This document shows positions 17,355-26,425 of a stretch of 64,000 nt of DNA, one piece after another. How positions within the stretch are numbered: the stretch's first letter is position 1; every line of letters starts with the position of its first letter. A model generated the notes under the pieces. That model searched no databases. It was given only the letters and a program-made list of their open reading frames with translations, and was not told the origin of the DNA. The translations under genes and the position numbers were made by a program. The DNA is taken from NCBI GenBank assembly GCA_000751295.2, contig CCMO02000001.1, positions 1,599,501 through 1,663,500 of the forward strand. The letters are read 5' to 3'. Origin of the DNA: a bacterium YEK0313 (GTDB lineage Bacteria; Pseudomonadota; Alphaproteobacteria; Rhizobiales; Phreatobacteraceae).

Positions 17355-17621
17355 TCATGCGTCCGGTCGAAAGCTGAGCACGAATGCCACGACCTTTTCT
17401 GCAGACATCTCACACGGCTTGAGTGAAGCCTTGCCCGCTGAGACGCGGTACAGGTTGAAGCTGATGATGTCGGTTCCAGCCAGCTCTCGGGCAAAAAGGC
17501 TGTTACGTCGGCCATCTTTGGAGCGGCGGACTGTAACGCCGAAGCGCCGGGCTTTGTAAGTGCCCTCGCTATATCCGTCCGGTAGCCTAGCGAAAGCCGT
17601 ATCGAATTCTTTCTCCTCCAT
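17355..17621 (-). CDS. Small conserved hypothetical protein (88 residues)
   Basis: Starts MEEKEFDTAFARLPDGYSEG and contains RRFGVTVRRSKDG, ELAGTDIISFNLYR and a KPCEMSAEKVVAFV tail with one Cys. I recognise the pattern as a small conserved protein seen beside stress genes but know no function. It follows the glutaredoxin gene by one base, so the two should be co-translated. No signal peptide or membrane segment. Confidence 0.65.
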   Translation of the reverse strand: MEEKEFDTAFARLPDGYSEGTYKARRFGVTVRRSKDGRRNSLFARELAGTDIISFNLYRVSAGKASLKPCEMSAEKVVAFVLSFRPDA

Positions 17622-17622
17622 T

Positions 17623-17898
17623 TCACGTCACTGGTGGCCGTTCGATGGCGAGTAGCTGGTCGAGCCCGCCTCTGGCATCGAGGGCATGGAGTTCGTCAGA
17701 CCCGCCCACATGCGTGCCGTTGATGAATATCTGCGGCACGGTGCTTCGACCTGAGACGTCGATCATCGCTTTTCGGTTTTCCGCACTAGCCTCGATGTCG
17801 ACTTCCGTGAACGCCACCCCCTTTTTTGTAAGCAGCGCTTTCGCTCGGCGGCAGTATGGGCACCAACTCGTGACATAGAGGAGGACCTCTGGCTTCAT
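17623..17898 (-). CDS. grxC: Glutaredoxin
   Basis: A 91-residue dithiol glutaredoxin with CPYC near residue 13 (VTSWCPYCRRAKALL), the TVPQIFI cis-Pro loop and GGSDEL, both glutathione-binding. It reduces disulfides and mixed disulfides with glutathione in the cytoplasm and can serve as the electron source for some MsrA proteins. The ATG at 17898 follows GGAG. It lies between the receiver gene and the 88-residue protein. Confidence 0.9.
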   Translation of the reverse strand: MKPEVLLYVTSWCPYCRRAKALLTKKGVAFTEVDIEASAENRKAMIDVSGRSTVPQIFINGTHVGGSDELHALDARGGLDQLLAIERPPVT

Positions 17899-18037
17899 TT
17901 TGCATCTCCAATCGTTGACGCGTGACGTGAGTCCTTCGCGGCAGAACCTAAGTATCACCGCGACTCTCGAACGGCTGGGAGCGAGGGCGCAAAACTACGT
18001 GACGGCTGATTTGAGGAAGGCCGCAAGATCCAGGTCA

Positions 18038-18415
18038 TCACGCAGCCATTTTCCTGACCGCATCCAGCACCCGGTCTTGCCGGTATGGCTTGGAAAAGAA
18101 TGGAATATCCGGTGGGACAACAGCCTCTTCCGGCCACGGCCTTCCGGACGTGATTATGATCTGAATGGTCGGCCATTTGTTTCGAATACGGATGGCCAGC
18201 ATGATGCCGTCGATGCCGCCCGGCATGTCCACGTCGGTGAAGACGACCCGGATGTCGCGCCGTTCTTCCAAAGCCACGAGCGCAGCAGAGGCATCTGATG
18301 CTTCCAGCACTTCGAAGCCGGCTTCTTCAATCATGTCCGATGCAAAGAGACGGAGAAGTGGCTCATCTTCCACGACAAGCACCACTGGTTTATTCATTCC
18401 ACACACGTACTCCAT
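18038..18415 (-). CDS. Stand-alone response-regulator receiver
   Basis: A 125-residue receiver domain with no output domain: acidic pair in VVEDEP, phospho-Asp in VVFTDVDMPGG, switch residue in IITSGR and Lys in FFSKPY. The start codon overlaps the stop of the kinase gene as TGATG, so translation is coupled; the ATG at 18397 is a later option. It is the obvious partner of the HWE kinase upstream and may act by protein binding, as single-domain receivers do. Confidence 0.88.
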   Translation of the reverse strand: MEYVCGMNKPVVLVVEDEPLLRLFASDMIEEAGFEVLEASDASAALVALEERRDIRVVFTDVDMPGGIDGIMLAIRIRNKWPTIQIIITSGRPWPEEAVVPPDIPFFSKPYRQDRVLDAVRKMAA

Positions 18416-20022
18416 CAAGCCTGGACCAACTGGCGCATAGAGGCATGCAGGTCCGCCGCGAGGCCTTCTGGATCGAAGCGAAGATCGACGCCACCAGTAC
18501 CGACCAAACCGATGCTGATTAGCTTTGAGCCGAAGCCTTTACGCGTCGGCGGCACAACGGGAGGTCCGCCCTGCTCTCGCCACTCGATCTTCAGCAGATC
18601 GCCGTCCTGGCTGTCTTCGACGCCCCAAGACAGCGACACCTTCCCATAGTCGTTCGTCAGAGCGCCGTACTTGCAGGCGTTCGTTAGAAGTTCGTGCACG
18701 ATGAGGGAAAAGGACAGCGCCGCTCTTGGCCCTAGCGCCACGGGCAATCCGGCCATTCTAACCCGATCCGAAAATCCGATCGCTTCTATGACGGTCGCCG
18801 CAACAGCTTGGAGATCAGCCTGTGTCCAGCTTGTCTGGAGCAGGGCGTCGTGTGCTGCGCTCAATGCCATCAGCCGGCCCTCGAAGGCGTAAACAGCATC
18901 GCGGTCGGTGACGGTTCGCAAGGTTTGGCTCGCGATAGCCTGAACCATGGTGAGCGTATTCTTCAGGCGATGCGCGATTTCACCATTTACGATGTGCTGG
19001 CGCTGCTCGGCACGATGCCGAGCGACCCCTGCCTCAAGTCGGTCTGCAGCGCTCCGCAAGAATGCAATCTCTTCGGCGGGCCAGAGCCGGGGGGTGCCGC
19101 AATGCACAAAGAAAACGGCAATTGTCTTGCCCTGATCGCGCACTGGCATGTCGATCACTGCGCGAATACCAATTCGCAACGCGCCATCGAGATTGTGCAG
19201 CGCGCGCTCGTCAGACAGGGCGTCCCTAACTATCAGAGGGTCGCCATCGACGAGTGGCTTGTGCAAACTCCCAAACTCGTCAAGCCGGTGTCGACCGGCG
19301 ATGCTCATCACACCCGGTGCGGTCCAGTGTGTTTCAACGTTGATCGTCTCGACGTCATGGTCGACGGTTCCAAACCCGGCTCGGTCCGTGGCGAGGGTCC
19401 GACCAACGATGGCAGAGGTGCCAGACGTCATCTCCTCTGTGCCGCTACTGCTGCGGATTACCTCACCGATCTCAACAAGAGCAGTCTGGAGTTCAGTTAG
19501 GCGCTCGCTAGCCTTGGCGATCCGACGCAGTTCGAGATTCTCGCTGGCGAGACGGGCAAGCGCCTGGAGCATCGCCCTTTCCATCTCGCTCAGCCCTGCC
19601 GGCCGCGGAGCGGTATCGATAACACACAGCCGACCGACTACCGCCCCGGATCGAAGGACAAGCGGCGCGCCAGCATATGCCCTGAAGTGCTTCTCGCCGG
19701 TGACAAGTGGATTGCGTTTCGTTCGCGCATCGGCTGTCAAATCGACGATCTCTAGGAGGTCGCCTTTGTCGATGTCGATCCGACAGACCGAATGTTCGAT
19801 ATCCGTCTCGCACACGTCGAGCCCGTACTTGGCCTTGAACCATTGTCGGTCGGTGTCGAGAAGCGTGATCAGAGCGATAGGAACGCCACAGGCCTTAGCC
19901 GCAACGAACACGAGATCGTCGAAGGACTGCTCGTCCGGTGTGTCGAGAACCATGAGTTCAGCAAGCGCCTTCGCTCGCTGAACCGCCCCCGCGTCGGCCG
20001 CACTGGCGCTCAGGCTCAGCAC
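18415..20022 (-). CDS. GAF-GAF HWE-family sensor histidine kinase
   Basis: About 535 residues. The first GAF domain (DDLVFVAAKACGVPIALITLLD; CETDIEHSVCR with two Cys) covers residues 25-165 and a second GAF covers about 190-330. The kinase region follows, with HRLKNTLTMVQAI as the phospho-acceptor, HELLTNACKYGAL as the N box, the WREQGGPP motif that defines the HWE class, and GFGSKLI. It is probably cytoplasmic. I chose the GTG at 20022, which has AAGGA upstream and sits one base after the dehydrogenase stop; the frame is open to 20076. It likely signals to the receiver at 18038. Confidence 0.85.
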   Translation of the reverse strand: MLSLSASAADAGAVQRAKALAELMVLDTPDEQSFDDLVFVAAKACGVPIALITLLDTDRQWFKAKYGLDVCETDIEHSVCRIDIDKGDLLEIVDLTADARTKRNPLVTGEKHFRAYAGAPLVLRSGAVVGRLCVIDTAPRPAGLSEMERAMLQALARLASENLELRRIAKASERLTELQTALVEIGEVIRSSSGTEEMTSGTSAIVGRTLATDRAGFGTVDHDVETINVETHWTAPGVMSIAGRHRLDEFGSLHKPLVDGDPLIVRDALSDERALHNLDGALRIGIRAVIDMPVRDQGKTIAVFFVHCGTPRLWPAEEIAFLRSAADRLEAGVARHRAEQRQHIVNGEIAHRLKNTLTMVQAIASQTLRTVTDRDAVYAFEGRLMALSAAHDALLQTSWTQADLQAVAATVIEAIGFSDRVRMAGLPVALGPRAALSFSLIVHELLTNACKYGALTNDYGKVSLSWGVEDSQDGDLLKIEWREQGGPPVVPPTRKGFGSKLISIGLVGTGGVDLRFDPEGLAADLHASMRQLVQA

Positions 20023-20023
20023 G

Positions 20024-21094
20024 TCAATGTCCTTGCACGCGAGGCGGCCACTGCCCGCCCGATGTCCCAGCCTCACGCGTCACTGCAGCATCGCCACCTT
20101 CGACGATGAGGACAATCTTGCCTTGAATATGACCCGCCTCAGCACGCTCGTGGGCGGCAGCCGCTTCCGAGAGGGGGTACGTGCTATCGACCGCGACGCG
20201 AACGGTCCCGCTGTCCAGCAATCGGCCTAACTCGGCGAGTTGGGCTCCGTTGGATCGTACCTGTGTTGCAGAGACCGTAACGCCAAGGTTAGCGGCTTCA
20301 TCGTGTCCCGCGAAGCCAAGCGGAAAGATTGGAAAAAGCGCGCCGCCGCGACGTATCGAACGCAAGAAGCGACTGGCTGTCGGGCCACCTACTGCATCGA
20401 CGACGAGGTCCACCTCGCGCACCGAGTCTTCCGCCTTGATTTTCGTGTAGTCGATGAATTCGTCTGCGCCGAGATCGCGCAGAAATGTCTCGTGTCGGCC
20501 TGACGCAATAGCTATCACGCGCGCGCCCTTGTGTTTTGCTAACTGCAGTGCGAGGTGACCGACACCGCCGCCGGCGCCATTGATCATGACGCTTTTGCCT
20601 TCCAACGGGACCGGGTCGTGCCTCCCGGGCTGCAGGGGATTGGGTTCGCTATGACCCAGCTCTATCAGGTACTGCCACGCGGTCAGTCCCGACATCGGCG
20701 CTGCAGCGGCATGAACATGGTCGAGGCCGCGAGGTTTTAGCGCCAGATCTGATGCCGGTGCCGAAACGTACTCTGCGTATCCCAGGCTTTCGCCAAAACT
20801 TGGGAATCGGATCATTCCAAAAACTTCGTCACCCGGTGAAAACGCTGTGACATCCGGGGCGACAGCCTCAACGATCCCGGACACGTCCGAGCCGGGTATG
20901 GCCGGCAACTCGATCGGCGGTCTCCACTCGGGGGGCAGCGCCTTGTACCCTTCTCTGAGATACCAATCCGGAGGATTGAGGCCAGCCGCATGCACTCGGA
21001 CGAGAACCTCGCCTGGCCTGACGGCGGGCTTTGGAGCATCCTCATAGCGGAGTACGCCGGGAGCACCGAATTCGTGGAAGCGGATTGCCTTCAT
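20024..21094 (-). CDS. Zinc-independent MDR alcohol dehydrogenase / quinone oxidoreductase
   Basis: About 356 residues of the medium-chain dehydrogenase family. The GroES-like N-terminus has HAAGLNPPDWYLREGY and lacks the catalytic-zinc Cys/His pattern, as in quinone oxidoreductases. The Rossmann motif is NGAGGGVGHLALQLAKHKGARV. It should reduce quinones or enones with NADPH, a common answer to electrophile stress. The ATG at 21094 begins MKAIRFHEFG, the standard family N-terminus; the frame extends to 21130. It overlaps or abuts the kinase and thiolase genes in one operon. Confidence 0.87.
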   Translation of the reverse strand: MKAIRFHEFGAPGVLRYEDAPKPAVRPGEVLVRVHAAGLNPPDWYLREGYKALPPEWRPPIELPAIPGSDVSGIVEAVAPDVTAFSPGDEVFGMIRFPSFGESLGYAEYVSAPASDLALKPRGLDHVHAAAAPMSGLTAWQYLIELGHSEPNPLQPGRHDPVPLEGKSVMINGAGGGVGHLALQLAKHKGARVIAIASGRHETFLRDLGADEFIDYTKIKAEDSVREVDLVVDAVGGPTASRFLRSIRRGGALFPIFPLGFAGHDEAANLGVTVSATQVRSNGAQLAELGRLLDSGTVRVAVDSTYPLSEAAAAHERAEAGHIQGKIVLIVEGGDAAVTREAGTSGGQWPPRVQGH

Positions 21095-21107
21095 CAATAT
21101 CCTCCGG

Positions 21108-22373
21108 TCAAACGCGTTCAAGAAGAGCAACGGTGCCCTGGCCGCCGTCAGCGCAGATGCTGACGATCCCGCGCGACCCCACCGGCAGGGCCCACAGTTC
21201 CTTCACCGCTTGGCTAAGATCGCGCGCGCCGGTCGCCCCGAAGGGATGTCCGATGGCTACCGAACCGCCATTGGGGTTGACCCGAGTCCAATCGAACTCG
21301 CCCATGGCGGCCTCGACGCCGGCCTTTTCGCGTACCCAATCCGGATCGGCGATGGCCGCGACATTGGCCAACACCTGGGCGGCGAACGCTTCGTGGATCT
21401 CCCACAGAGCGATGTCGGAGAAGCCGAGGCGATGCCGCGCGAGCAAGCGCGGTATCCCGTAGGAAGGCGCCATCAGGAGCCCTTCCGTATGGAGGTCGAC
21501 TGCCGACACTTCGTAGTCGACGAGCCGCGCGAAAGGCGTACCGGCGGGGAGTCTCCTCAGACCCGCGTCGTTGGCAACCCAGCAGCCGGCCGCTCCATCG
21601 GTGATGGGGGAACTGTTGCCGGCCGTCAGGCTGCCCTGTCCGCTCTCCCGATCGAAGGCTGGCTTTAGGGCGGCGAGGCGCTCGGCAGACGTATCTGCTC
21701 GCGGGTTCGCGTCGCGCGCCAGCTCCGGCAGAGAGGTGACAAGGTCGTCGAAGAAGCCGTTGTCCCAGCCGGCGACGGCTCGCTGGTGGCTCTTTAGAGC
21801 CCAGTCGTCCTGTGCTTCGCGCGAGACACGCCAAGCTTTGGCGGTCTCCTCCATGTGATCGCCCATCGTCCGACCGGTGATGCGGTTGGCCCACCCCTTG
21901 GTTGGAAGCACGAAGTCGTGCGGCGTCAGCGATTGCAGCGCCGAAAGTGCCGCGGCCGGATCCTGCCCGAACAGATCGGTCAGTCGCTTGGATGCTTCTG
22001 CGGTTAAGGCAAGCGATGGCCTGCTCATGACCTCTGCGCCGCCGACCATTGTCAGGTCGGTCCCGCCACCAAGCAGTCCTGCCGCAGCGAAGGTTGCAGT
22101 CATGCTGGTCGAGCACGCTAGGACAACGGAGAACGCGGGGATGCTGGGGTTGAGCTTGGCGTCCAGCCAAACTTCCCGAGCGATGTTGCTCCATCCCAGG
22201 TTGGGTATGACGGTTCCCCAAACAGCCAGGTCGGGCTCCGCAAGATTCGCCATCGCCTGGACCACAGGCACTGATAACGAGACCGCGTCGTAGTTGGCCA
22301 ACGCCCCGCTACCTCGGCCGAAGGGTGTCCGTAGCCCAGCCGCTACGAAAACAGGTTCAGCAAAGCGGCTCAT
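21108..22373 (-). CDS. Acetyl-CoA acetyltransferase (thiolase family)
   Basis: A 421-residue thiolase. The nucleophile Cys is in VVLACSTSM near residue 85; the His loop is NPNGGSVAIGHPFGATGAR near 350; the second Cys is in CADGGQG near 405. It condenses two acyl-CoA or cleaves 3-ketoacyl-CoA. It resembles FadI-type thiolases more than the biosynthetic PhaA type. It lies in a redox operon between the flavin reductase and the quinone-reductase-like gene; why a thiolase is there is unclear. Confidence 0.87.
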   Translation of the reverse strand: MSRFAEPVFVAAGLRTPFGRGSGALANYDAVSLSVPVVQAMANLAEPDLAVWGTVIPNLGWSNIAREVWLDAKLNPSIPAFSVVLACSTSMTATFAAAGLLGGGTDLTMVGGAEVMSRPSLALTAEASKRLTDLFGQDPAAALSALQSLTPHDFVLPTKGWANRITGRTMGDHMEETAKAWRVSREAQDDWALKSHQRAVAGWDNGFFDDLVTSLPELARDANPRADTSAERLAALKPAFDRESGQGSLTAGNSSPITDGAAGCWVANDAGLRRLPAGTPFARLVDYEVSAVDLHTEGLLMAPSYGIPRLLARHRLGFSDIALWEIHEAFAAQVLANVAAIADPDWVREKAGVEAAMGEFDWTRVNPNGGSVAIGHPFGATGARDLSQAVKELWALPVGSRGIVSICADGGQGTVALLERV

Positions 22374-22430
22374 ACTGATCTCCCGGACATCGAAAGTTGA
22401 AAAAGAATGAGCGTGGGCGCTTCGCTGCGT

Positions 22431-23177
22431 TTAACCACCATAACGCTCAGTCTTGATGATGGAGGGGTCCAGGCCTGCCGAGAGCGCACCATCCGTTGCG
22501 ATGGTGACGAAGCCGTTGGAGCCGCAGACGAAGACCTGCGAAGGGTTTCGGCCGAGACGGGAGATTGTCTCCTTGACCATCAAGCTGTCGATGCGCCGAT
22601 CAAAGTCCGACGCGCGCATGGGCGCCTCGCGGGTTATCGCCAGCGCCAAGCTGAATGCCGGGTCGTCCGTTTCAATTGTGTGCAGTTCCCTCGAGAACAG
22701 CACGTCTTGGGCGGTCCGCGCCGACAGGAGCAGCGCAACCGGGACCGACTGCGCTAGGGATCGGCGCTGGCGGATCATCGCCATCAGCGGCACCACGCCG
22801 GAGCCCGCTCCCATCAGTAGGACTGGCTCGTCAGCGGGCTCCGGCCATAGGAAATGGCCACCGAGCGGTCCGCGGAGTTCGATCTCGTCGCCGGTTGCTG
22901 CGATATCATGGAAGAACGGTGAGACCTCGCCATCGTGAAGGCGCTCGATGGCGAGTTCGAGGATCGGAGATGAAGCGGGCGACGAGGCGATCGAATAGCT
23001 TCGCATCGCGGTGTAGCCGTCCGGCGCGGTCAGACGGACATCGACATGCTGGCCCGCGACATGAGTGAACGGGTTCCCCAACCGCAGGAAGAAGCTCTTG
23101 ATACTCGGAGTCTGTTGGACGATTCCGTCGATGAAGCAGGACTGCCACGATGCGGGTTGCGCGCCGATCTCAGTCAT
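22431..23177 (-). CDS. FAD/NAD-binding ferredoxin-reductase-type oxidoreductase
   Basis: About 248 residues. The FAD motif is RSYSIASSP; NAD(P)-binding GAGSGVVPLMAMIR lies near residue 110; CGSNGFV is near the C-terminus. There is no iron-sulfur domain, so it transfers electrons from NAD(P)H through FAD to a partner. The start overlaps the stop of the sulfite-oxidase-like gene by 8 bp, and such pairs are known, so the molybdoenzyme is the likely partner. The ATG at 23177 is chosen over the longer frame to 23249. Confidence 0.87.
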   Translation of the reverse strand: MTEIGAQPASWQSCFIDGIVQQTPSIKSFFLRLGNPFTHVAGQHVDVRLTAPDGYTAMRSYSIASSPASSPILELAIERLHDGEVSPFFHDIAATGDEIELRGPLGGHFLWPEPADEPVLLMGAGSGVVPLMAMIRQRRSLAQSVPVALLLSARTAQDVLFSRELHTIETDDPAFSLALAITREAPMRASDFDRRIDSLMVKETISRLGRNPSQVFVCGSNGFVTIATDGALSAGLDPSIIKTERYGG

Positions 23178-23775
23178 GGGTGTATCTTTGCTCGCGCCAA
23201 GGATCGCCGTAGATGTGGTAACCACGCAGCTCCCAGAAGCCGGCTTCATCGCGCGTTGTGAATTGCAGCGCGTTCACCCACTTTGCGGACTTCCAGAAGT
23301 ATAGGTGGGGAACGAGGAGGCGCGCCGGTCCTCCATGGTCGCGCGGAAGCGGCTGGCCCTCATAGTTCAGAGCGACCATCGCCTTCCCCGACAACATGTC
23401 GGCCAAGGGAACATTCGTCGAATACCCATCGTAGCAATGCGCCAAGACGAATTCGGTTGGCCGCTCAATCCCTGCTGCCGCAAGGATGTCCTCGATGAGC
23501 ACGCCTTCCCATGCAGTATCGAGCTTGGACCAGGACGTCACACAGTGAATGTCTTTGGTCACCTTCGTCTTGGGCAGCGCGTTGAACTCGCCCCAATTCC
23601 AGACCTTAATGGGTCTCGGGCCGATCTTGACCGTGAACTTCCAGTCGGATGTCTCAATGCGCGGCGTCGGTCCCGCTGTCAGAACCGGAAAATTCTCAAC
23701 GAGGTGCTGACCAGGCGGAACTCGGTTCGAGTGGTCGCCGCCTGAGCCGCGGCCCGTAAAACCTCTGGTGACCAT
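23170..23775 (-). CDS. Sulfite-oxidase-like molybdopterin oxidoreductase (YuiH type)
   Basis: A 201-residue molybdopterin-binding domain of the sulfite-oxidase superfamily. The Mo-ligand Cys is in KDIHCVTSWSK near residue 78; HCYDGYSTNVPLADM, LPRDHGGPARLLVPHLY and KSAKWV are family motifs. There is no Tat signal, so it is cytoplasmic, unlike MsrP. With the overlapping flavin reductase it may reduce a sulfoxide or similar oxidised compound; this is inference. The ATG at 23775 follows GGGGG. It heads the operon down to the receiver gene. Confidence 0.87.
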   Translation of the reverse strand: MVTRGFTGRGSGGDHSNRVPPGQHLVENFPVLTAGPTPRIETSDWKFTVKIGPRPIKVWNWGEFNALPKTKVTKDIHCVTSWSKLDTAWEGVLIEDILAAAGIERPTEFVLAHCYDGYSTNVPLADMLSGKAMVALNYEGQPLPRDHGGPARLLVPHLYFWKSAKWVNALQFTTRDEAGFWELRGYHIYGDPWREQRYTHD

Positions 23776-24283
23776 GCCCAACCCCCTTGCTTGTCACGAC
23801 AGACCGAAACCGGGTTCATCACAGACTATTAGGAGCAAGAACGTAGCGTAAGCAAAGGTCATGCTTTCCGATAGGTCGGATATTAGATCACCGGTGTTCG
23901 TTGCAGTATTAAGATGATTTCGCCCACTATGAGTTACGACGATTGCCTAGATACTATAGAGGCATATCGCCAAGTTTGACCAATGCCTGTTCGCTATAGT
24001 TTCGATAGCTTCGTAGAATAGTCGAGGGAGCGCTGAGGCGAGAGGCGGCCCAGCGTCGGCCAAGGGTATAGAAACTATGCTGAGCAGCTATTGGAATTGT
24101 CTATCATAACAATTCATAGTCGTGGCTGCCGAAATCCTGGTTTTCTGAGGCATAGTTCGAAAGAAATCCCGATCTTATCGATCAAGAGACCTCAAGACGA
24201 ACAGCGCAGATACGTGCAGCAGTTCGTCTGTCGCCGCCATCACCGGCCAGACATGGCCTGCTGCATTGAGGTTGGAGAAATCG
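23776..24283. promoter_or_regulatory. Divergent promoter region with two LTTR-type boxes
   Basis: About 500 bp, without a gene, between the molybdoenzyme operon and the thioredoxin-like gene. It holds GCTATAGTTTCGATAGC at 23993-24009 (arms GCTAT/ATAGC) and TATAGAAACTATG at 24067-24079, the reverse complement of the same core. The sequence is AT-richer than its flanks. Confidence 0.6.
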
Positions 24284-24757
24284 GTGAGAGAGACCGGACC
24301 GCAAGCGCCCGAGCTTCGTGTGCAGCATTGGATCGGCGAGGATGGACACCGCCTCGATGCGTCCATCAAGCTTTCAGACATCGGTCCCGGGCCGAAGATT
24401 CTGTTCGCATTCCAGCACTGGTGCCGTGGCTGCCATCTGCATGGCTTTCCCACGCTTCAAAGGTTGCATGGGGCGTTGGAATCCAGGGGCGTCGGGTTTG
24501 CCGTCATCCAAACCGTCTTCGAAGGCGCCCAAGAGAATACGTTCGAAAAATTGCGCGTCAATCAGCTTCAGTACGGCCTACCTGTCGCCTTCGGTCACGA
24601 CGAGCCACTGCCAGGCGCACCGTTCCCAACGTTTATGGGGGATTACCACACCCGGGGAACGCCGTGGTTCGTGGTGATCGATGCCGATGGTCACATTGTC
24701 TTTTCTGACTTTCATCTCGATGCGGATCGTCTTGTGGCAGAATTCGAGCGGGCGTGA
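24284..24757 (+). CDS. Thioredoxin-like (AhpC/TlpA-type) protein
   Basis: About 157 residues with a thioredoxin fold: FQHWCRGCHLHGFPTLQRLH carries a CxxC near residue 48, and GTPWFVVIDADGHI contains the cis-Pro loop. There is no signal peptide, so it should be cytoplasmic. It probably reduces a disulfide or peroxide. The GTG at 24284 follows GGAG; the frame also has a TTG at 24266. It leads the rightward operon with a DM13 protein and the split MFS gene. Confidence 0.8.
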   Translation: MRETGPQAPELRVQHWIGEDGHRLDASIKLSDIGPGPKILFAFQHWCRGCHLHGFPTLQRLHGALESRGVGFAVIQTVFEGAQENTFEKLRVNQLQYGLPVAFGHDEPLPGAPFPTFMGDYHTRGTPWFVVIDADGHIVFSDFHLDADRLVAEFERA

Positions 24758-24760
24758 TCT

Positions 24761-25252
24761 ATGCCGCGTTGGCTGATCCTAACCGCCACTCACATCCTCG
24801 TCTTGTCCGTAGGCTTCGCCGGCGGGATCTACCTGCTGCCTATCCTGACTGCGCCGCCTTCGCCCACTGAAGTTGCGCTTCAAAACTCTGCTTCTGAAGC
24901 GGTCTATTTTGGTCGATTTGCGCGCGATCTGGAAGGCAGTGATCTCCTCCATTGGGGCACTGGAGAAGTTCGGATTGCGCCCGATCGGATCGCGCACCTA
25001 GGGCGTCTTTCGCCTGGTCCGGATTACAAGCTCTACCTCGCGCCCCGGTTCGTCGAGACCAAGGCGGCCTTCCTCGAGATCAAAAGCTCTTCGGTTAGGC
25101 TGGGCGATGTGAAGACCTTCAATGGGTTTATATTGCAGGTGCCCAGAGGCGTCGATGTTGACGATTACAGTGCAGTTGTCATCTGGTGCGAGGCTTTTGA
25201 TCAATTCATCAGCGCTGCAGAGTATCGTGTTCCACATCAGGCTCTCAAATGA
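24761..25252 (+). CDS. Membrane-anchored DM13-domain protein
   Basis: A 163-residue protein with an N-terminal transmembrane anchor (LILTATHILVLSVGFAGGIYLLPIL) and a DM13 domain: GRFARDLEGSDLLHWGTGEV, DYKLYLAP and VIWCEAFDQFISAAEYR with the conserved Cys. DM13 domains are thought to act in electron transfer or hydroxylation; the role in bacteria is not settled. Its stop overlaps the MFS start as ATGA, so they were co-translated before the IS66 insertion. Confidence 0.82.
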   Translation: MPRWLILTATHILVLSVGFAGGIYLLPILTAPPSPTEVALQNSASEAVYFGRFARDLEGSDLLHWGTGEVRIAPDRIAHLGRLSPGPDYKLYLAPRFVETKAAFLEIKSSSVRLGDVKTFNGFILQVPRGVDVDDYSAVVIWCEAFDQFISAAEYRVPHQALK

Positions 25253-26162
25253 GCCAGGTAATGGACAATGTGAAGGCTGCTTGCACGCGTGGCCTCGTCC
25301 TCGCGCCAGTAGCCGCCTTGCTGTTGAGCGTCGCCATCTTGCTGCTCGGCAACGGGCTGCTGGGCACGCTTTTGATCGTCAGAGCTGGTCAGGAGGGCTT
25401 CTCGGCCGCTGCGATCAGCGCGATGATGTCGTTCTACTTCGCAGGCTTCACGATTGGCGCGCTGGTTTTGCCTCGCATCATTGTGTCGGTGGGGCACGTA
25501 CGGACCTTCGCCGGCTTTGCGGCGATCGCATCGATGACCGCCCTTCTCCATGTAGCGTTCGTAGATCCGGTAGCTTGGATGCCGCTTCGGCTCGTGACCG
25601 GCTTCGCATATGCGGGTATGATCCTCGCAACGGAAAGCTGGCTCAATGCCCACGCGGTTCAATCCACACGCGGTCAGCTTTTGTCGATTTTCGGCGTTGT
25701 ATCCATGGGTTCTTGGGCGACCGGACAGGCGCTCCTCAACATCGCTCCACCCGCCGATGTTACACTTTTCCTCATCGTCTCGCTGCTGATATCTGCCGCA
25801 GTGGTTCCGATCACTCTACTTCCCAGTCATTCGCCGGCCGATGTACGGCACGAGTCGGTTGCATTCAGGGATCTCTTTTCTGTTTCGCCCTTGGCGTCGA
25901 TCGGCGTCTTCTTGGCCGGGCTGGCCATAGGCGGCTTCTGGGGCATGGGGCCCAATTTTGCGCAAAGGATCGGTCTCGACGTCGTCGGCATCTCCGCCTT
26001 CATGGCCGCAGTTCTCGGAGGAACGCTTGTGTTGCAATGGCCGCTCGGTTGGCTCTCCGACCGGGTGTCCAGGAACCTGGTCATCGCAGGAGCGGCGCTG
26101 GCATCCGCCGTGGCAGCCATCGGCGTGTCGGTGGCGGCAGACGCCCCTTTGCCCGTCCTTCT
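25249..26162 (+). pseudogene. YcaD-like MFS transporter, 5' part, split by IS66
   Basis: First 302 codons of an MFS transporter (start ATG overlapping the DM13 stop). TESWLNAHAVQSTRGQLLSI is typical of YcaD/UMF2-type proteins. The frame breaks at 26163 where IS66 begins; the 3' part resumes at 28951 in the same frame. Removing the IS and one 8-bp copy would restore about 426 residues. As it stands it makes a truncated protein with a short wrong tail ending at 26208. Confidence 0.85.
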
Positions 26163-26191
26163 GTATCCATCCGGTGAGGACCGCGGTGTGA

Positions 26192-26425
26192 TCAGATGTC
26201 TTGCATGAACTCTGATCGGCGATCGTCGAGGAGGTCTTCGAGGTATTCCAGACCTCGGTGGGTGAACGCGGTGACCGCGGGGGCATTCTCATCGGTGCTG
26301 CTGATGACGCAGAGGCACCCAAGCTCTGGCGTCATGTCCTCGGCGAGCTCTTCAATGACATCGAGATCGACGCGGAACCGCTGCGCAGCGTAGACTGCGG
26401 TGAAGACGATCGAAGGCGCGGCCAT
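26192..26425 (-). CDS. IS66 passenger ORF (77 residues)
   Basis: Reads MAAPSIVFTAVYAAQRF and then DLDVIEELAEDMTPELGCLCVI. Its start overlaps the tnpC stop as TGATG, so it is translationally coupled and carried by the element. Acidic; no recognisable domain. Some IS66 elements carry such a downstream ORF; its function is unknown to me. Confidence 0.65.
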   Translation of the reverse strand: MAAPSIVFTAVYAAQRFRVDLDVIEELAEDMTPELGCLCVISSTDENAPAVTAFTHRGLEYLEDLLDDRRSEFMQDI

